Of a DNA stretch of 64,000 nt, positions 10,968 to 22,400 are shown piece after piece. The position numbers and the translations under genes are program-made. Each line of letters opens with the position of its first letter. Positions within the stretch are counted from its first letter, which is position 1. Source of the stretch: Brachionus rotundiformis (Eukaryota; Rotifera; Eurotatoria; Ploima; Brachionidae); NCBI GenBank assembly GCA_016802295.1, contig JAESIW010000180.1:736523-800522 (forward strand). Reading direction: 5' to 3'. The notes beneath the pieces are model-generated. The model searched no databases and was not told where the DNA came from. It worked only from the letters and a program-made list of their open reading frames with translations.

Positions 10968-13900
10968 ATGTTCAAAATTTTTTTATTGCCAATTTTGTCA
11001 TTTCAAATTTCAATTCAATATGAATCCAATTTTTTGTTTGAGGACTTTCCTCTGGGAACTTATAAAGATGTAAACAAAAATGTTAAAAAAAGGTAAATTA
11101 AACCATCATTTTAGGAGCCTTCCAGAAAATATGAGGATTGGACTTTGACCAGTATGATAGTAGTGAACGGAGAGCAAATATCAAATTATAAATCACATTT
11201 CTCTAATTGGATTGACGAACCGGTCAGAATTTTATCTGGAGACTCAACAGGACAGACCAGAAAAATAGTTCGTGAGTATTACTCTTCAAATCAATCATCA
11301 AGATGGCCAGGTAACATAGTACCTTTCAAAATTAGTTCTGAATTAAGTAAAATTATTTTATTGGATTATTCTTAATTGTTTTTATTCTAAATTTAATAAA
11401 AATTTAAAGCAAGTAATATGTTTATGAACTTGTCAATTTTTAATGCGATCGAGCATTGGGAAAGCTTGACATGCTTAAGATTTGAAAGGTACGAGTCTGC
11501 CAAGCATTCTAAGACACATCAAGCAGTAGTAGAATTTGTGAAAACTAATATGGGATGCTATTCAGAAATTGGATATCCAAGTTTTCCCAAAATCATGCCA
11601 GACTTGGTGGTAAAAAGGCGCGTTTTTTTGGAAAAAAATTGTCTCAGAGGACAAATTATTCATGAAATAGGACACACAATCGGATTTTTTCATGAACATT
11701 CAAGAAATGATCGCGACAATTTTGTGAAAATAAAATGGGAAAATATGGCATTTCCTTTTTTCAATAGGTACAACTTTGAAAAAGCAGGAGATGCCCTCGA
11801 AGAGAAGAGCTTAAACATTCCTTATGACTTGGGCTCTGTTATGCATTATCCAGCTAATGTATTCATATATCTTTTATATATTTTTATTCTAAACAATTTC
11901 TAAAAAGGCTTTTGCAATGGCTTTCTTAAAAACAATTGAACCTAAAGATAAAAATTTGGAATTTTTGCTTGGCAATAGGGAAGGACTTTCATTTTATGAT
12001 GCTAAAATGGCTAATTTAGCATATAAATGCTCAGGTAGATTTTAAATTTTTTTTCAATTTTTGTCTTTTTTTAGTTTTGTTTTTTTTTTTACTGTCTTCA
12101 AGTTCATTTAGATAATTGTTTTTTTAACTTAAATTTAATACAAAACTACTGTTTAACATTTTATAATCATTATTTATTGATAAAGTATATTCTTTTGCTA
12201 TAAAATTTTAATTTATATGCAATTTATAATTTTTCAATTAAATTATTTTTTTATTTTTTTAAAAAGTGAATCAAGTTTTTAATTTTTAAAAGTATTCAAA
12301 TTTTATATATTTAAGGATCCATTTTTTTGTATTTTTATATCACCACGCGTTAATTTTAAAACTTTTAGTGAAGACTTAGTCATAAAGACTTTTAAAATTA
12401 GTTTAAAATGTTAAGCAAACATGTAAGTTAATAAATTATACTCTTATATAAATTGGATATAAAAAAGCTATTTTGGAGAGACGGAATTTTTCAAGTTAGT
12501 TTAGAAAATAAGCTAAATTTTAATTAATAAATAAGAACTATATAAATTTAATTGAATTTTACTAAAAATATAATTTAAAATTTACAGATAAATGCAAAGT
12601 GTCATTTGATAATTGCGAAAATGATGGCTATGTCGGTCAAGATTGTAAATGTGTTTGTCCAAAAGGATTAACTGGAAAGAAATGTGAAATTACCATTGCT
12701 AAAAGTTTATTAAATTTGCAAAATAAAAATAAAAAGACAAATTTTTAATTTTTTCAATTAAGATGAAAAAATTGACTCATTAAGCAATGTTAACTTGACT
12801 TGTGACTTTTCAGATGGTTTGTGTTCATGGTCTCAGGAAAAATTTCGGGATCAGATTGATTTTATACTAAATAGAGGCAACTCTTTTACCGCAAAATATT
12901 TAAATAGTGTGGGAATATTAGGAGATCGCAATTTAACTGATAATTCATATCTTTATATGGATACCTATTTTGTTAAATATAGTTTTGAATCGGCTGAGCT
13001 TAAATCCCCATTAATTAAATTAAAATCTAGAGCAAATTTTTGCTTAAGCTTTTGGTACCATATGTTCGGAAATGACTTAGTCTTCCCGGGAGAACTTAGT
13101 GTTTATCTACATGAGCCTTTTCTAAATCAAAATTTAACCAAAATTTGGTCAAGAGGTGGAAAACAGAACCAAAACCAAAGTGATTGGCTATTTACTCAAA
13201 TAGATCTTGAACTCATGTCTGAATTCAGAATTATTTTCAAAGCACAACGACTAGGTGCATTTCTGGGTGACATTGGTATTGATGATATTGGTTTTGAAGA
13301 AGGCTATTGTTCTGAACCTGACACAACTCCAAGTATTTAATTAATTTAAAATAAGAAAATAATAAAATTAAAAATTAGCTGAATGGAGCCCTTGGTTTAG
13401 ACTATCTGGATGCATTTTACAATGTGGAACCGAGTTTTACGAAAGACAGAGATATTGTCAGATTGGAATGGGAGAGAAAAAATGCAATGGACCAGAAAGA
13501 GATTTTAAGTTGTGTTTGAATCCATCATGTGAGAACTCAACTGATTTTAACTCAACTGGCAATTTATCAATATTAAATTTCCAAGAGCTACCACTAGATT
13601 TATCAAATAATAGTGTAGTACCAAAAGAAGAACCAGTTGAGCTAGATCCTGAATTGAGAATAGAGAACAGATGTGGAAGAACAATAAATATTGAATTAAA
13701 TGAAACAATTCAGCTGACAAGTCCTGGCTATCCGAAAGAATATCCACTAGAAACAGAATGCTCTTATCTAATCAAAACTGATTACGGGTCAAATTTAAAA
13801 TTTAGTTTTGAGTATGTAAATATTGAATCAACAGCTATTAGTACTTGTCCAGATAGTGTTGAAATAAGATATAATCTTTTAGGTCAACCTGGTTTGAGAA

Positions 13901-14037
13901 TATGTGGAAGCTATTCGAGAAAGAATTACAAAAAGGTCCTAGAATATACAAGCACGAGTAATTCAGCATTGGTTATATTTAGAAGTGATTGGATTAAGAG
14001 TGGAAATGGATTTTTGCTGAAAATTTTAAGTCTTTAG
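10968..14037 (+). CDS. secreted astacin metalloprotease (copy 2)
   Basis: Exon for exon the same as copy 1, shifted by 6602: 10968-11069, 11115-11346, 11410-11858, 11908-12034, 12588-12704, 12763-13332, 13379-14037 (751 aa). Signal peptide, zinc motif, Met-turn, EGF, MAM, TSP1 and CUB modules are all intact. The only amino-acid change noticed is Glu to Lys at about residue 218, shortly after the zinc motif (FVEIKW becomes FVKIKW). Both copies should therefore be functional if both are real. Confidence 0.9.
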
Positions 14038-14330
14038 ATTATTTTTCATTATTTAAAAATAAATTTATAAATAAAAATCTAAAAAAAAATCTTTTGTTCA
14101 ATTAAAAAAGTTAGATTCACCTTTAATGGCATTTTTAAGGTAATTTAAGGCTTGTTGCAAATCAAAAGTAAAAAATAATTGAATCTAAATTTGAAAATTT
14201 AAACAAAAATTTAAAATATCTATGTCATTAATCCCATTAATTAAAAATAAATTCTCAAAATTAGAATTTAAATCTATTTAAAAACTTTTATAAATATGTG
14301 CGCTTATTTTTTATTTCACAAGAAACTAAA

Positions 14331-15084
14331 ATGCCAGGAACAAGTAAAATTGTTATCTATTAGATACTTTTGAATAAAAATTTTAATTCGAAGAAGTAAA
14401 GCTAGATATCAGCACCTTGGAATCTAAAAATCCATTTAACCAATTTGACTGCTGGTTTAAAGAGGCCAAGCAAGATACAAATATAAAAAATCCGAATGCG
14501 GCATGTTTGGCCACATGTGGATTGTACGTAAGGCATTCGATTGCATTTTATTTGACTTTATTTTTAGGGACGGACATCCGTCTTGTCGAATGATTCAGAT
14601 TGAAGATTTCTCTGACAAAGGTTTCCTTTTTTTCACAAATTATGACAGCAAAAAAGCCAAAGAACTAAGTCAAAATAAAAAGTGTGCTTTGTGCTTCTAT
14701 TGGGACCATTTGGACAGACAAATTGTTCTCAAAGGTAGAGCCGAAAAAATCGAAGAACATGAATCGATGGATTATTTCTCGCGTCGTCCATTAGCTCAAC
14801 AACTCAAAACTCTTTCATCAGTACAAGGAAAAGTTATCAAAGATAAGCAAGCTTTGGTTGAAAGACAAGAACAATTGGCAAAAGAGTTCGAAACTACGAA
14901 AAAAATGCCTGTTCCAGAAACTTATTGTGGCTATTTGTTTATTCCTGATGAGTTTGATTTTTGGCAAGGTAATGGAGAAGAAATAGATGACCGCCTTCGT
15001 TTTAGAAAAAAACATGATCAAGAAAACCAGGAGTTAGTTACTCTTGGCGAAGGATTTTGGGTGATTGAGAGAGTTGGTGCCTAA
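14331..15084 (+). CDS. PNPO-family FMN split-barrel protein, copy 2
   Basis: Exons 14331-14343, 14394-14523, 14568-15084, a copy of the unit-1 gene with no coding difference noticed. It carries the same unusual residues at the expected pyridoxal-phosphate contacts (Glu for Lys100, Gln for Ser165, EIDDR for RLHDR). The replacements therefore predate the duplication and are not a sequencing slip in one copy, unless the copies are an assembly duplicate. Confidence 0.8.
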
Positions 15085-16100
15085 TTATTTCATTATATTA
15101 ATAAAAGAATTTAATAATCTGATTTTTAAATTTTTATTTATTTTTATAACTTTTTAATTCAGTTAGCAAATATACCGTTTAAACTACTTAATTGATATCA
15201 TTTAGAAGGACATGTATGAGCAGTCTATTCCAAATTATTAAGTCTCCAACATTGAATCTTCCAACCATATAATTCTGAAAAGTAAGGAAAGATTGAGTTC
15301 AGAAAGTGGTTTCAATCTTTCAGAGAAAGCTACTCTTTATTTTGACTTAAGAATATTAACTAACTTCTTTATAATGAATGCTTAATGTTCCAGATGACTA
15401 GAAGTTCGCAGTTATTATAAACGAGGAAGAATTAATATTATTAATTCTTTTGATAAATTAAAATTTACTAAAAAAACATTTTTAAAAAATACTGCAAAAT
15501 AGTGCAACATACTTGGTTGCATTTTTTTAGACTTTGGTGACACATTAATAATTTTATTCGAATTTGTGTTCAAAATTAAGTTAAAAAAACAAAAATTATC
15601 AGTATTAATAAAAAATATTCAAATTTAAATCAAATGAAATGATTTTGAGACCTTTTTAATAAAAATTAAACAAAATTTTAAAAAAGTATCAAGGCTCTAT
15701 CATCGATACCAAAGGCTCTTGGGCTAACTATCCAATCGCCTAAGTAAAACAAACTAGTTATAAAGAAATCAAAATGACTCTATGCTCCGCAACGAGTGAA
15801 TAAGGAAAAAAAATTTTAATTTATCAGAATAGGAAAAATTTTTGTTCTGTTTGTTTTAGAAAATCACAATACGAAACTTGGCTCACGAAAAAATAGTCAT
15901 GAATGAATATCTTATTGATATGGAGTGTGATCTACATCAGCTTAATATAGAAGCATACGAATCACAAAAATAATTTTAACTAAACTAATCTTTTTCATTT
16001 TTTTTAAATATTTTTTAGTAATTAATATATTCTTTAATATGTTCAAATTTGAATTTTTAAAAACGATTTTCTATTTTCAATAAAAAACCTAATCGAGTTT
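15085..16100. other. end of repeat unit 2, no gene recognised
   Basis: Copy of 8483-9498, including the candidate short exon at about 15861-15972. Nothing else seen. Confidence 0.4.
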
Positions 16101-16990
16101 GATTCTTACTGGATCATTTTTTTTAATCATTAAATCCATTGATTCTCGAAAGTTTGACACTTTTAAAAGAAAATAAAGTTGTAAAAAATATGTTAAAACT
16201 AAAGATGTTAAAAAATAATTTATCTTTCACTCTGTCTCTATAAAAATATTTATATATTTTTTCTTATAAAAAAATACAGCAGTGGGGAAATCTCTATTAG
16301 GACCCAAAGATAAATCTGTCCTGATCCTTTTTGACTAGTTCCATTTCAAAAGTTTCGAAATTTATCTTTCGCTGGAATAGTGTTGTTTTAAATAAGTTTT
16401 TTTTTATAGTATATTCATATAAAAATTTTCTTTTCATTGAAAGTTTTCCAATTGAATTTTAAAATTCTGACAATCAAAATGTCAATGAAGTTTCACTTTT
16501 TCCTATTAGCCGAAATTAGCAAATCGCGTTCACAAGTTCTTGAAGTTCAAAATTTGATTTTGAGATTGATTTTAGTCAAAAGACAAAGGATACAGAGCAT
16601 ATCTTGTTTTTGTTTTGTACTAAAATTCACAAAGTTTTGAATTGTGCAGAGTTTTGCAGAATCATACTATTGGTGCTACAAACGATGTACCATATGCTAC
16701 AATTCACGGAACATGTTTTGTTCCTTCTGAACTTGAGCTTTGGCATTTTTGATATTTTGTTTTTGTTTTTTGTTCCAAATTTCACAATGCCAAATTTATG
16801 TCATAAGATTTGCAAATTTTCATCGGTATAATAAGTAGAATCTTTAGTTTAATATGAGTAAAACATGGTGAAATTAGTTGGACATTGAGTAAATGCTCTT
16901 GTTTACACTGGTTAAAGCTTTAAAAGTATCATCAACCCTGAAAAAGAATGGGAATGAATATTTTCAATAAAAAACCTAATCGAGTTTAAT
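16101..16990 (+). repeat. third repeat unit, internally deleted
   Basis: Matches the start of the unit up to about 16951 (gaaaaagaatggg). It then jumps to the last ~35 bp of the unit (ttttcaataaaaaacctaat, cgagttt) before entering unique sequence. About 5.7 kb of the unit, including both genes, is missing. A few private substitutions (for example acagcag at about 16278, and tgttcca for tgctcca near 16772) show it is older or independently diverging. Confidence 0.85.
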
Positions 16991-17513
16991 TATTATTTTT
17001 AAAATTGATTATGTTGGTAATGTCCACATATTTTTCTAGCATGTGTTCAAGAAGCCAACCACACAAAATAAAGACAGAAATAATCAAGAATTGGCCGCAT
17101 AGATGCAACTTCTTCCTAAATCATGTAGCGAATGCAAAACGATAGATTTAGATGGTAAATTAGATTAAACAGATGGTTTGATCCAAATATTCACAAAAAC
17201 TTCGTGAATGAAAAAAAAACAATCAAATTAAATATTTTATAATAAAATAAATTAAAAATTATCTTAAGTCCTTAAATTCAATTTGTAATTGTATTGTTAA
17301 ATAATCATATAAATTAAGGTTAAAAATCAATTATTTTAAAATATTTTTTTTAATTTCATTTTTAATATTTACAAATAAGCCTTTGTAAATAGATGAAACT
17401 TTTATTATTTTATATAAAAATAACAAGTAAAAACTATTTATTTTCATGAACTAACAAGTCTAAATTATATAATAAAATTACCAAGTAAAATAGCCAAAAT
17501 TTTATCTGTTAAG
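16991..17513. other. AT-rich spacer
   Basis: Unique AT-rich DNA between the tandem array and the first mS31 arm. No coding or structural signal seen. Confidence 0.5.
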
Positions 17514-18938
17514 ACAAAGAAACGTGAAGGAAGGATTTTACACAAAATAAAAAAAATATTTATTTATTTTCAACATTTTCTCTATACGACGCCTCTAACC
17601 TTTCGGCTTCAAGAGCCTCTTTAATTATATCTATTCTATCATTGAAATAGTCCTTGTACCACTCAATTATTTCTGTCTTTTCTTTGAGACTGAGAAAGCT
17701 GTTTTGGCTTAGTCCGTTCAGCGCCAGAGTCATGAAGTGTTGAATTGGCTCAATTTGGGGAAATTCTTCCAAATAATGGTCGAGAAAAACATGCTCATGG
17801 AAAGGAACTTGGGCATCAGCTTCGTCAATATCTGAAAATATGTGTTTTTAAATAAACCTTTTCCAGTCTTATTTGTATTGGTATGACTAATTGGCTTACC
17901 TTGTTCGTTGTCGATGGGAAATGTCCAAATTTTTCCCTGATCGGTCAACTGAATGAGCTCATCGAATCCGTTTAGTGGCGGGATTTCTTGTGCCTGCTTG
18001 AGCTCTTGATCGTAGTGCATTGACCAAATAGGTGACTCACTTGGCCTGGACAAAAATTTAACTTCATTAAAAATCGACAGTCCGTTTCCGCTTGTTAGGC
18101 TTTGAATTTTATGATAGGGGCTATCTGTTCGGTAATTTATTTTGGCTTGTTGTTCTATTGGAGATATTAAATCGTCATTTTTTATTTTAAATTCATCATT
18201 ATATCTTTCGCTATTTTTACTAATAAGATTTATAAATTCAATTTTATTTTTTTTTATTTTTTCAATTTCGTTTTCTTCTAATTGGTTCGGTCGGTTTTTA
18301 GGCTTATTTTTTGCTTTGGAAAATGAGGTTACCACTTTATCAAGAATTTCTTCAGTTGTTTTAGATTGTTCATTTTTATCTTTTTCGAGCAATTGAGCTA
18401 CTTTTCGTGCACTTTGTTCTAAATTTTCCTCGAAATTTTCCTTGGATTCATCTTGTTTTACTTTACTATTTAAGCTTTTCGGCTTTGAGTTGGAATCTTG
18501 GGAAGCCTGGGCCGAAAATTGAATCTTGAACGAAGGTGTATAATCACTAGGCGCTTTTTTGACTACAACTTCTTCACTTTCATTTTTATTATCTTCAAGT
18601 TTTTTTTCTCTTTTATACTCTTTGCTAACTTTTGGTGTACTTTCACTCAAGGAAATAAAAGACATTTTAGAAAACTTTTCCCTCAAATTTTTTTTATCTG
18701 ATTTGGTATCATATTTTTTACTCAATGTATCTGTTTTTTTATAATTTTTAGAGTCAAACAAAAAACAACTCTTGTGCAGCCTGGACTTAAAACTAGTGAT
18801 GACATAAACTCGATTTATTCTAGCTAAATGGCTTGAAAAAACGATCATTATCTTAAAATTAGTATTTGTTAAAAATTTATTATTAAATTTAGTTTTATCG
18901 AGGAGTAATTCCCGCTATTTTTAAAATATTAAAAAAAT
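17514..18938 (-). repeat. inverted-repeat arm A (mS31 copy A plus flanks)
   Basis: About 1.42 kb matching 26543-27968 in inverse orientation. Similarity extends past both gene ends: upstream to the cgggaattactcctcgata block and downstream to the aaaatccttccttcacgtt block. The spacer between the arms is about 7.6 kb. Confidence 0.9.
17560..18848 (-). CDS. MRPS31: mitochondrial small ribosomal subunit protein mS31 (copy A)
   Basis: Two exons on the minus strand, 18848-17900 and 17831-17560, with a 68-nt GT..AG intron; 406 aa. The N-terminus (MIVFSSHLARINRVYVITSF, then basic) looks like a mitochondrial targeting peptide. The middle is Lys/Glu/Ser-rich and poorly conserved. The C-terminal half has the mS31 signature: FLSRPSESPIWSMHYDQE, NGFDELIQLTDQGKIWTFPI, VPFHEHVFLDHYLEEFP, and HFMTLALNGLSQN followed by EWYKDYFNDR. 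mS31 is a metazoan-specific component of the mitoribosome small subunit. Its partner copy on the other strand has an identical C-terminal half and intron but a very different middle. Confidence 0.85.
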
Positions 18939-20154
18939 ATATTATTAAAGAATATTTTGAAAATTTTAATTATTTAAGATTTCATCAGTTTTTCGGTTTT
19001 TTGACCATTTATTCACCTGGTCAAATACAATTTTTCTAATTTTTTTATCCATAATTTAATCAATTTCGAACACATCATCACCAATCTTTTATCTACTTAT
19101 TTTTTGTTTTACCTTTAAAAACAAAAATTTAAATTTAATCATCAAAAATAATAAGAAATTTGTAATAAATTCAAAGAATTAAGTAATTTAAATTTAAAAT
19201 TTTAAAATAATATAAAGAATCTCATTATTTGGAAATTATTTCTTCAGATAAGTTAACTTATTTACTTAAATTTGATATTACCAAGAAATTAGTTATTTTT
19301 TACCTTGTTAAATAGCTAAATTTATTCATTTTTTGTTTGTTTCATAATTTCCAATCGATGAATTGTCTAGTTTCATCAAGAAAACGGATCCATTTTCCAG
19401 AATAATTCCCCATTTTTTGGGTAATTTCTTATTTTTCTATCAAACAACCCTCATTGATTGGTCTTGATGACAATTAAGATGGCAACGACTTATAAACCAT
19501 AATTCCTTGGTTAGTCATAGGTTCGTTTACTTTAAAGAAAGAATTTTTTTGCACCAGAATACTTTATTTTTCAAGATTTGATTGATTAATGAAACAATTT
19601 AAGCAGATAATTTTTTTTATAAAAAAGGTAAAAGCATTTGAATTTATAATGTTTTAAAATATTAGTTGATAAAATCGTATAACTCTGCTTAATATTCAAA
19701 TATGTAAGTTTAGACTCAAAGAAATTTTTCATTACTAACTTAACCATTTGAAAATTTAATATTTTAAAAATTTTTTTTCAAATTAATAAACCAAATTATA
19801 AAAATCTGTTAAGCTAGATTATTTTTGCTGATTTTATCTGATGATAAATTTATTGATTAAGAAGATAATATGGTAAACAATTCAAAGAAAAAAAAAAATT
19901 TTGGTATAGCTAATGTTTTTTTTTTAAATAAAGGATATTATTGACTTTTTTTTCCAAATAGATCTCTTGAGTGTAAATTTAAATTTTTTTTCCAGAAAAT
20001 ATATTGATAAATAGAAAGGATAAATATGCAACTATGTACTAAAATTACTCATTAGAATTTCAAGCCTTAAAAATGCATATGACATAATTTTATTATTTTT
20101 CATAAATTTAATGAATATTTTCTACAAACTCAGATTTTGTTCATTTCAATAATA
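18939..20154. other. intergenic, AT-rich
   Basis: Lies between the divergent starts of mS31 copy A (minus) and the CCDC91-like gene (plus), so it should hold both promoters. No specific element recognised. Confidence 0.45.
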
Positions 20155-21265
20155 ATGGATGACGAATTCGGAGGTTTTGAGGTAACCACTTTTTTCCTAA
20201 TTTCAAGTAATTCAGCTTTGAGTAAAAAAGGCAGCGCCAAGTTCGGGTTCAGAAGAAAGTCCGAAAAAATCTGAATCTCATTCAGCTCAAAATTTACCAG
20301 AGTGGTTGTTAAACCAAACTAGTTCAGTTTCACTGGATGGCCAAAAAGACAACAAGACAGTCAAAAATTTGCAAGATGAATTGTCTCGAACCAAAGAGCA
20401 GTTGCTTGACCAGCAAATGAGTTACATTCAGCTACAAAGTGAGCACAGAGATGAGCTTCAGTCTCCAAAAGTGTTAAAACAATTTCAAAATTTTATGAAC
20501 CAAGCTCTACAAGCTCAACGTGAATCTCTTAGAAATGAATTTAATCAAAGACAAAGCTACGTGGAGACGAATCTTTTGGATAAGATTCGAGAGATAACAA
20601 AAACATTTGAAAAAAATTTATGTGAAAAATTTGAAGGCAAATTAGCTGAATTCCAAGAAACCCTAATTAAACATTATGAGTCCGAGTTCGAGGATTTAGA
20701 ACTGAAAACAAAATTTTTAATCGAAAAACAAATTAAAGAAATGGCTCTATATGAGAAAAATCAATTAAAAAATGAGTTTGCTTCATTAGAGCAAGAACTG
20801 AGGCAAAACAATGATAAACAAATACAAAAATATTTTCAATCTAAGACTGACATGTTCAGGGACCAAGTCAAATCGACCATTTTGCAGGAGCATTTGATTC
20901 ACAAAGATTTAATAAATTCTAAGCTTGAAAAGCTGTTTCGCGACAGCGAGGAAAAACGACGCAAAACAAACATTTTATTTGCCAAGCATCTGAATGGTTT
21001 AAACTTTTTTGTAGACAATGCTTCGAAACAAATGAACATTTTGAAAGAAGCTCAAAAAGATATGCTTAAAAATAAAGAAATTGTTGACTACTATGGTGAC
21101 TCTGGCGCAAGTGGTTCGAATGACAATTCAAATTATTCATTGTCTAATTTTGCCAATTTTGTAGATCCCACACTAAAAAATAGCTTTGAGCAATCTCAGT
21201 CAAAAGAAAATTCATTCGAGTTCGAAGATGATCCAAATTTAATTGATGAAGATCTTTTATCCTAA
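20155..21265 (+). CDS. CCDC91: CCDC91 / p56-like GGA-binding coiled-coil protein
   Basis: Exon 1 is 20155-20181 (MDDEFGGFE) and exon 2 is 20231-21265, with a 49-nt intron; 353 aa. The N-terminal DEFGGFEAAP matches the DFGGFEAA motif by which vertebrate CCDC91 (p56) binds the GAE domain of GGA clathrin adaptors at the trans-Golgi network. Residues about 45-290 form a long, almost uninterrupted coiled coil rich in Glu/Lys/Gln. The C-terminus is acidic and Ser/Asn-rich (DDPNLIDEDLLS); LIDEDLL resembles clathrin-box or dileucine-type signals. The splice placement recreates the FEAA motif exactly, which supports it. Identification rests on this motif plus overall architecture. Confidence 0.75.
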
Positions 21266-21988
21266 ATTTATTTATTTATTAAATATTTTTAATTGTTTAG
21301 AATCTAAGTTTTTTGTTTTTAATCATTAAAAAACATAATAAATTATATATTTGTAATTTAATTTTAAATTGGCAAAATTGTTTAGAAAATCATCATTAAA
21401 TTATTACATTGAATTTTTGTTTTAAAAATGATTATTCTTTTAAGATAATAAACGAGTTTGATTTTTTAAAAAGAATTTCAAAAAAAATCTTTGATTAGCA
21501 ACATTTAATGTATTTTTTCCTTAATTTTAATAATTTTAGATAATTTTGATCATAAAAATAAAAAAAAAAGGTTTTAAACAAAAATTTTTCATTTAAATTA
21601 TCAAATTCTAATTTGGCATAAGTTTTTTTAAGAATCATTTCATCTAATTGTAAATGAATTTGTTATATATTTTGTATATTGATAAGATTGATACTAAACG
21701 CGAAAATTAACTCATAAAACAAATTATCTAATTCCATAATCAAAATATCTAACTCTGTAACAAAAAAAAGAATAAAAAAAAATTTTTTTGCAAGCTTTAT
21801 CGTAAACAAATTATTTTAATTAGTAACAAAATAAATGATTTTATGTCAAATCGACATTTTTTTTGTCAATTATTTATAAACATTTAGTGTTCTTTTTTTA
21901 CTTTTATCCTTGATTAAGTAGCCTAATGTCTCTAATATAAAATTAAAGATAAGGTTAACAAAAATTCTAAATCAAAAAAGCTAAAATT
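21266..21988. other. intergenic, AT-rich
   Basis: 3' flank of the CCDC91-like gene; nothing recognised. Confidence 0.5.
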
Positions 21989-22400
21989 ATGGAAGACCTG
22001 AACAAATTAAAAGTCTCTGAACTACAAAAAAGATGTAAATCTCTTAAAAGACCAATTTATGGTATTCAATACCAATGCAGTTTTGGATCCATGGTTTTCA
22101 AATGAGCTTCTACGATTTACGCCATTCTTGCGCAGTTCCCAACGATAACAAGTTTTATATTGGTTCATCGAAAATAGCAAGCAAGCCAGAGTTCAAAGCA
22201 CCACTCAAGAAATTCAAAAAAAGCTTTAGCAAGAGATTGTGGGTAGATTTTGAAGATTTTAAAGAACTTTCTAATAAAATTTGGATTGTTGAGCTTAATA
22301 AACAAAGTTGGTTAAAAAGCTGCTGTACCTGCTATTCTGCCAAAGAATTAATTTGAAAATACATAATTTTTTTGCAATTCGTTATAATTTATGTAATGTC
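21989..22400 (+). pseudogene. MULE-type transposase C-terminal relic with decayed SWIM zinc finger
   Basis: From 22075 a frame reads through FYDLRHSCAVPNDNKFYIGS, then FEDFKELSNKIWIVELNKQ, then CCTCYSAKELI, a stop, KYI. This resembles the SWIM finger (CxC...CxH) and preceding region of Mutator-like transposase proteins; the expected third Cys codon has become TGA and the His is Tyr. Upstream, in another frame from ATG 21989, is a short SAP-like start (MEDLNKLKVSELQKRC). Frame disruption and the lost zinc ligands show a dead fragment. Confidence 0.55.

Larger units (their letters stand above)
2897..16990 (+). repeat. tandem array of a 6,602-bp unit (2 full copies + 1 internally deleted copy)
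   Basis: Unit 1 runs from about 2897 to 9498, unit 2 from about 9499 to 16100, unit 3 starts at about 16101. Every landmark recurs at exactly +6602 (for example the ATGs at 4366 and 10968, the stops at 8482 and 15084). Only a few substitutions were seen between units 1 and 2: Glu/Lys in the astacin (5124 region vs 11726), gcgttt/gcattt just after it, a base near 5914/12516, one near 7670/14272, and differences near the unit start (about 2998 and 3213). The junction sequence is cctaatcgagttt. Near-identity means either a very recent duplication or unmerged assembly copies. Confidence 0.95.

Noticed and set aside
17560..17772. Separate 70-aa gene at the end of mS31 copy A
   Set aside because: It is exon 2 of mS31, joined through a clear 68-nt intron; the same holds for the end of copy B.
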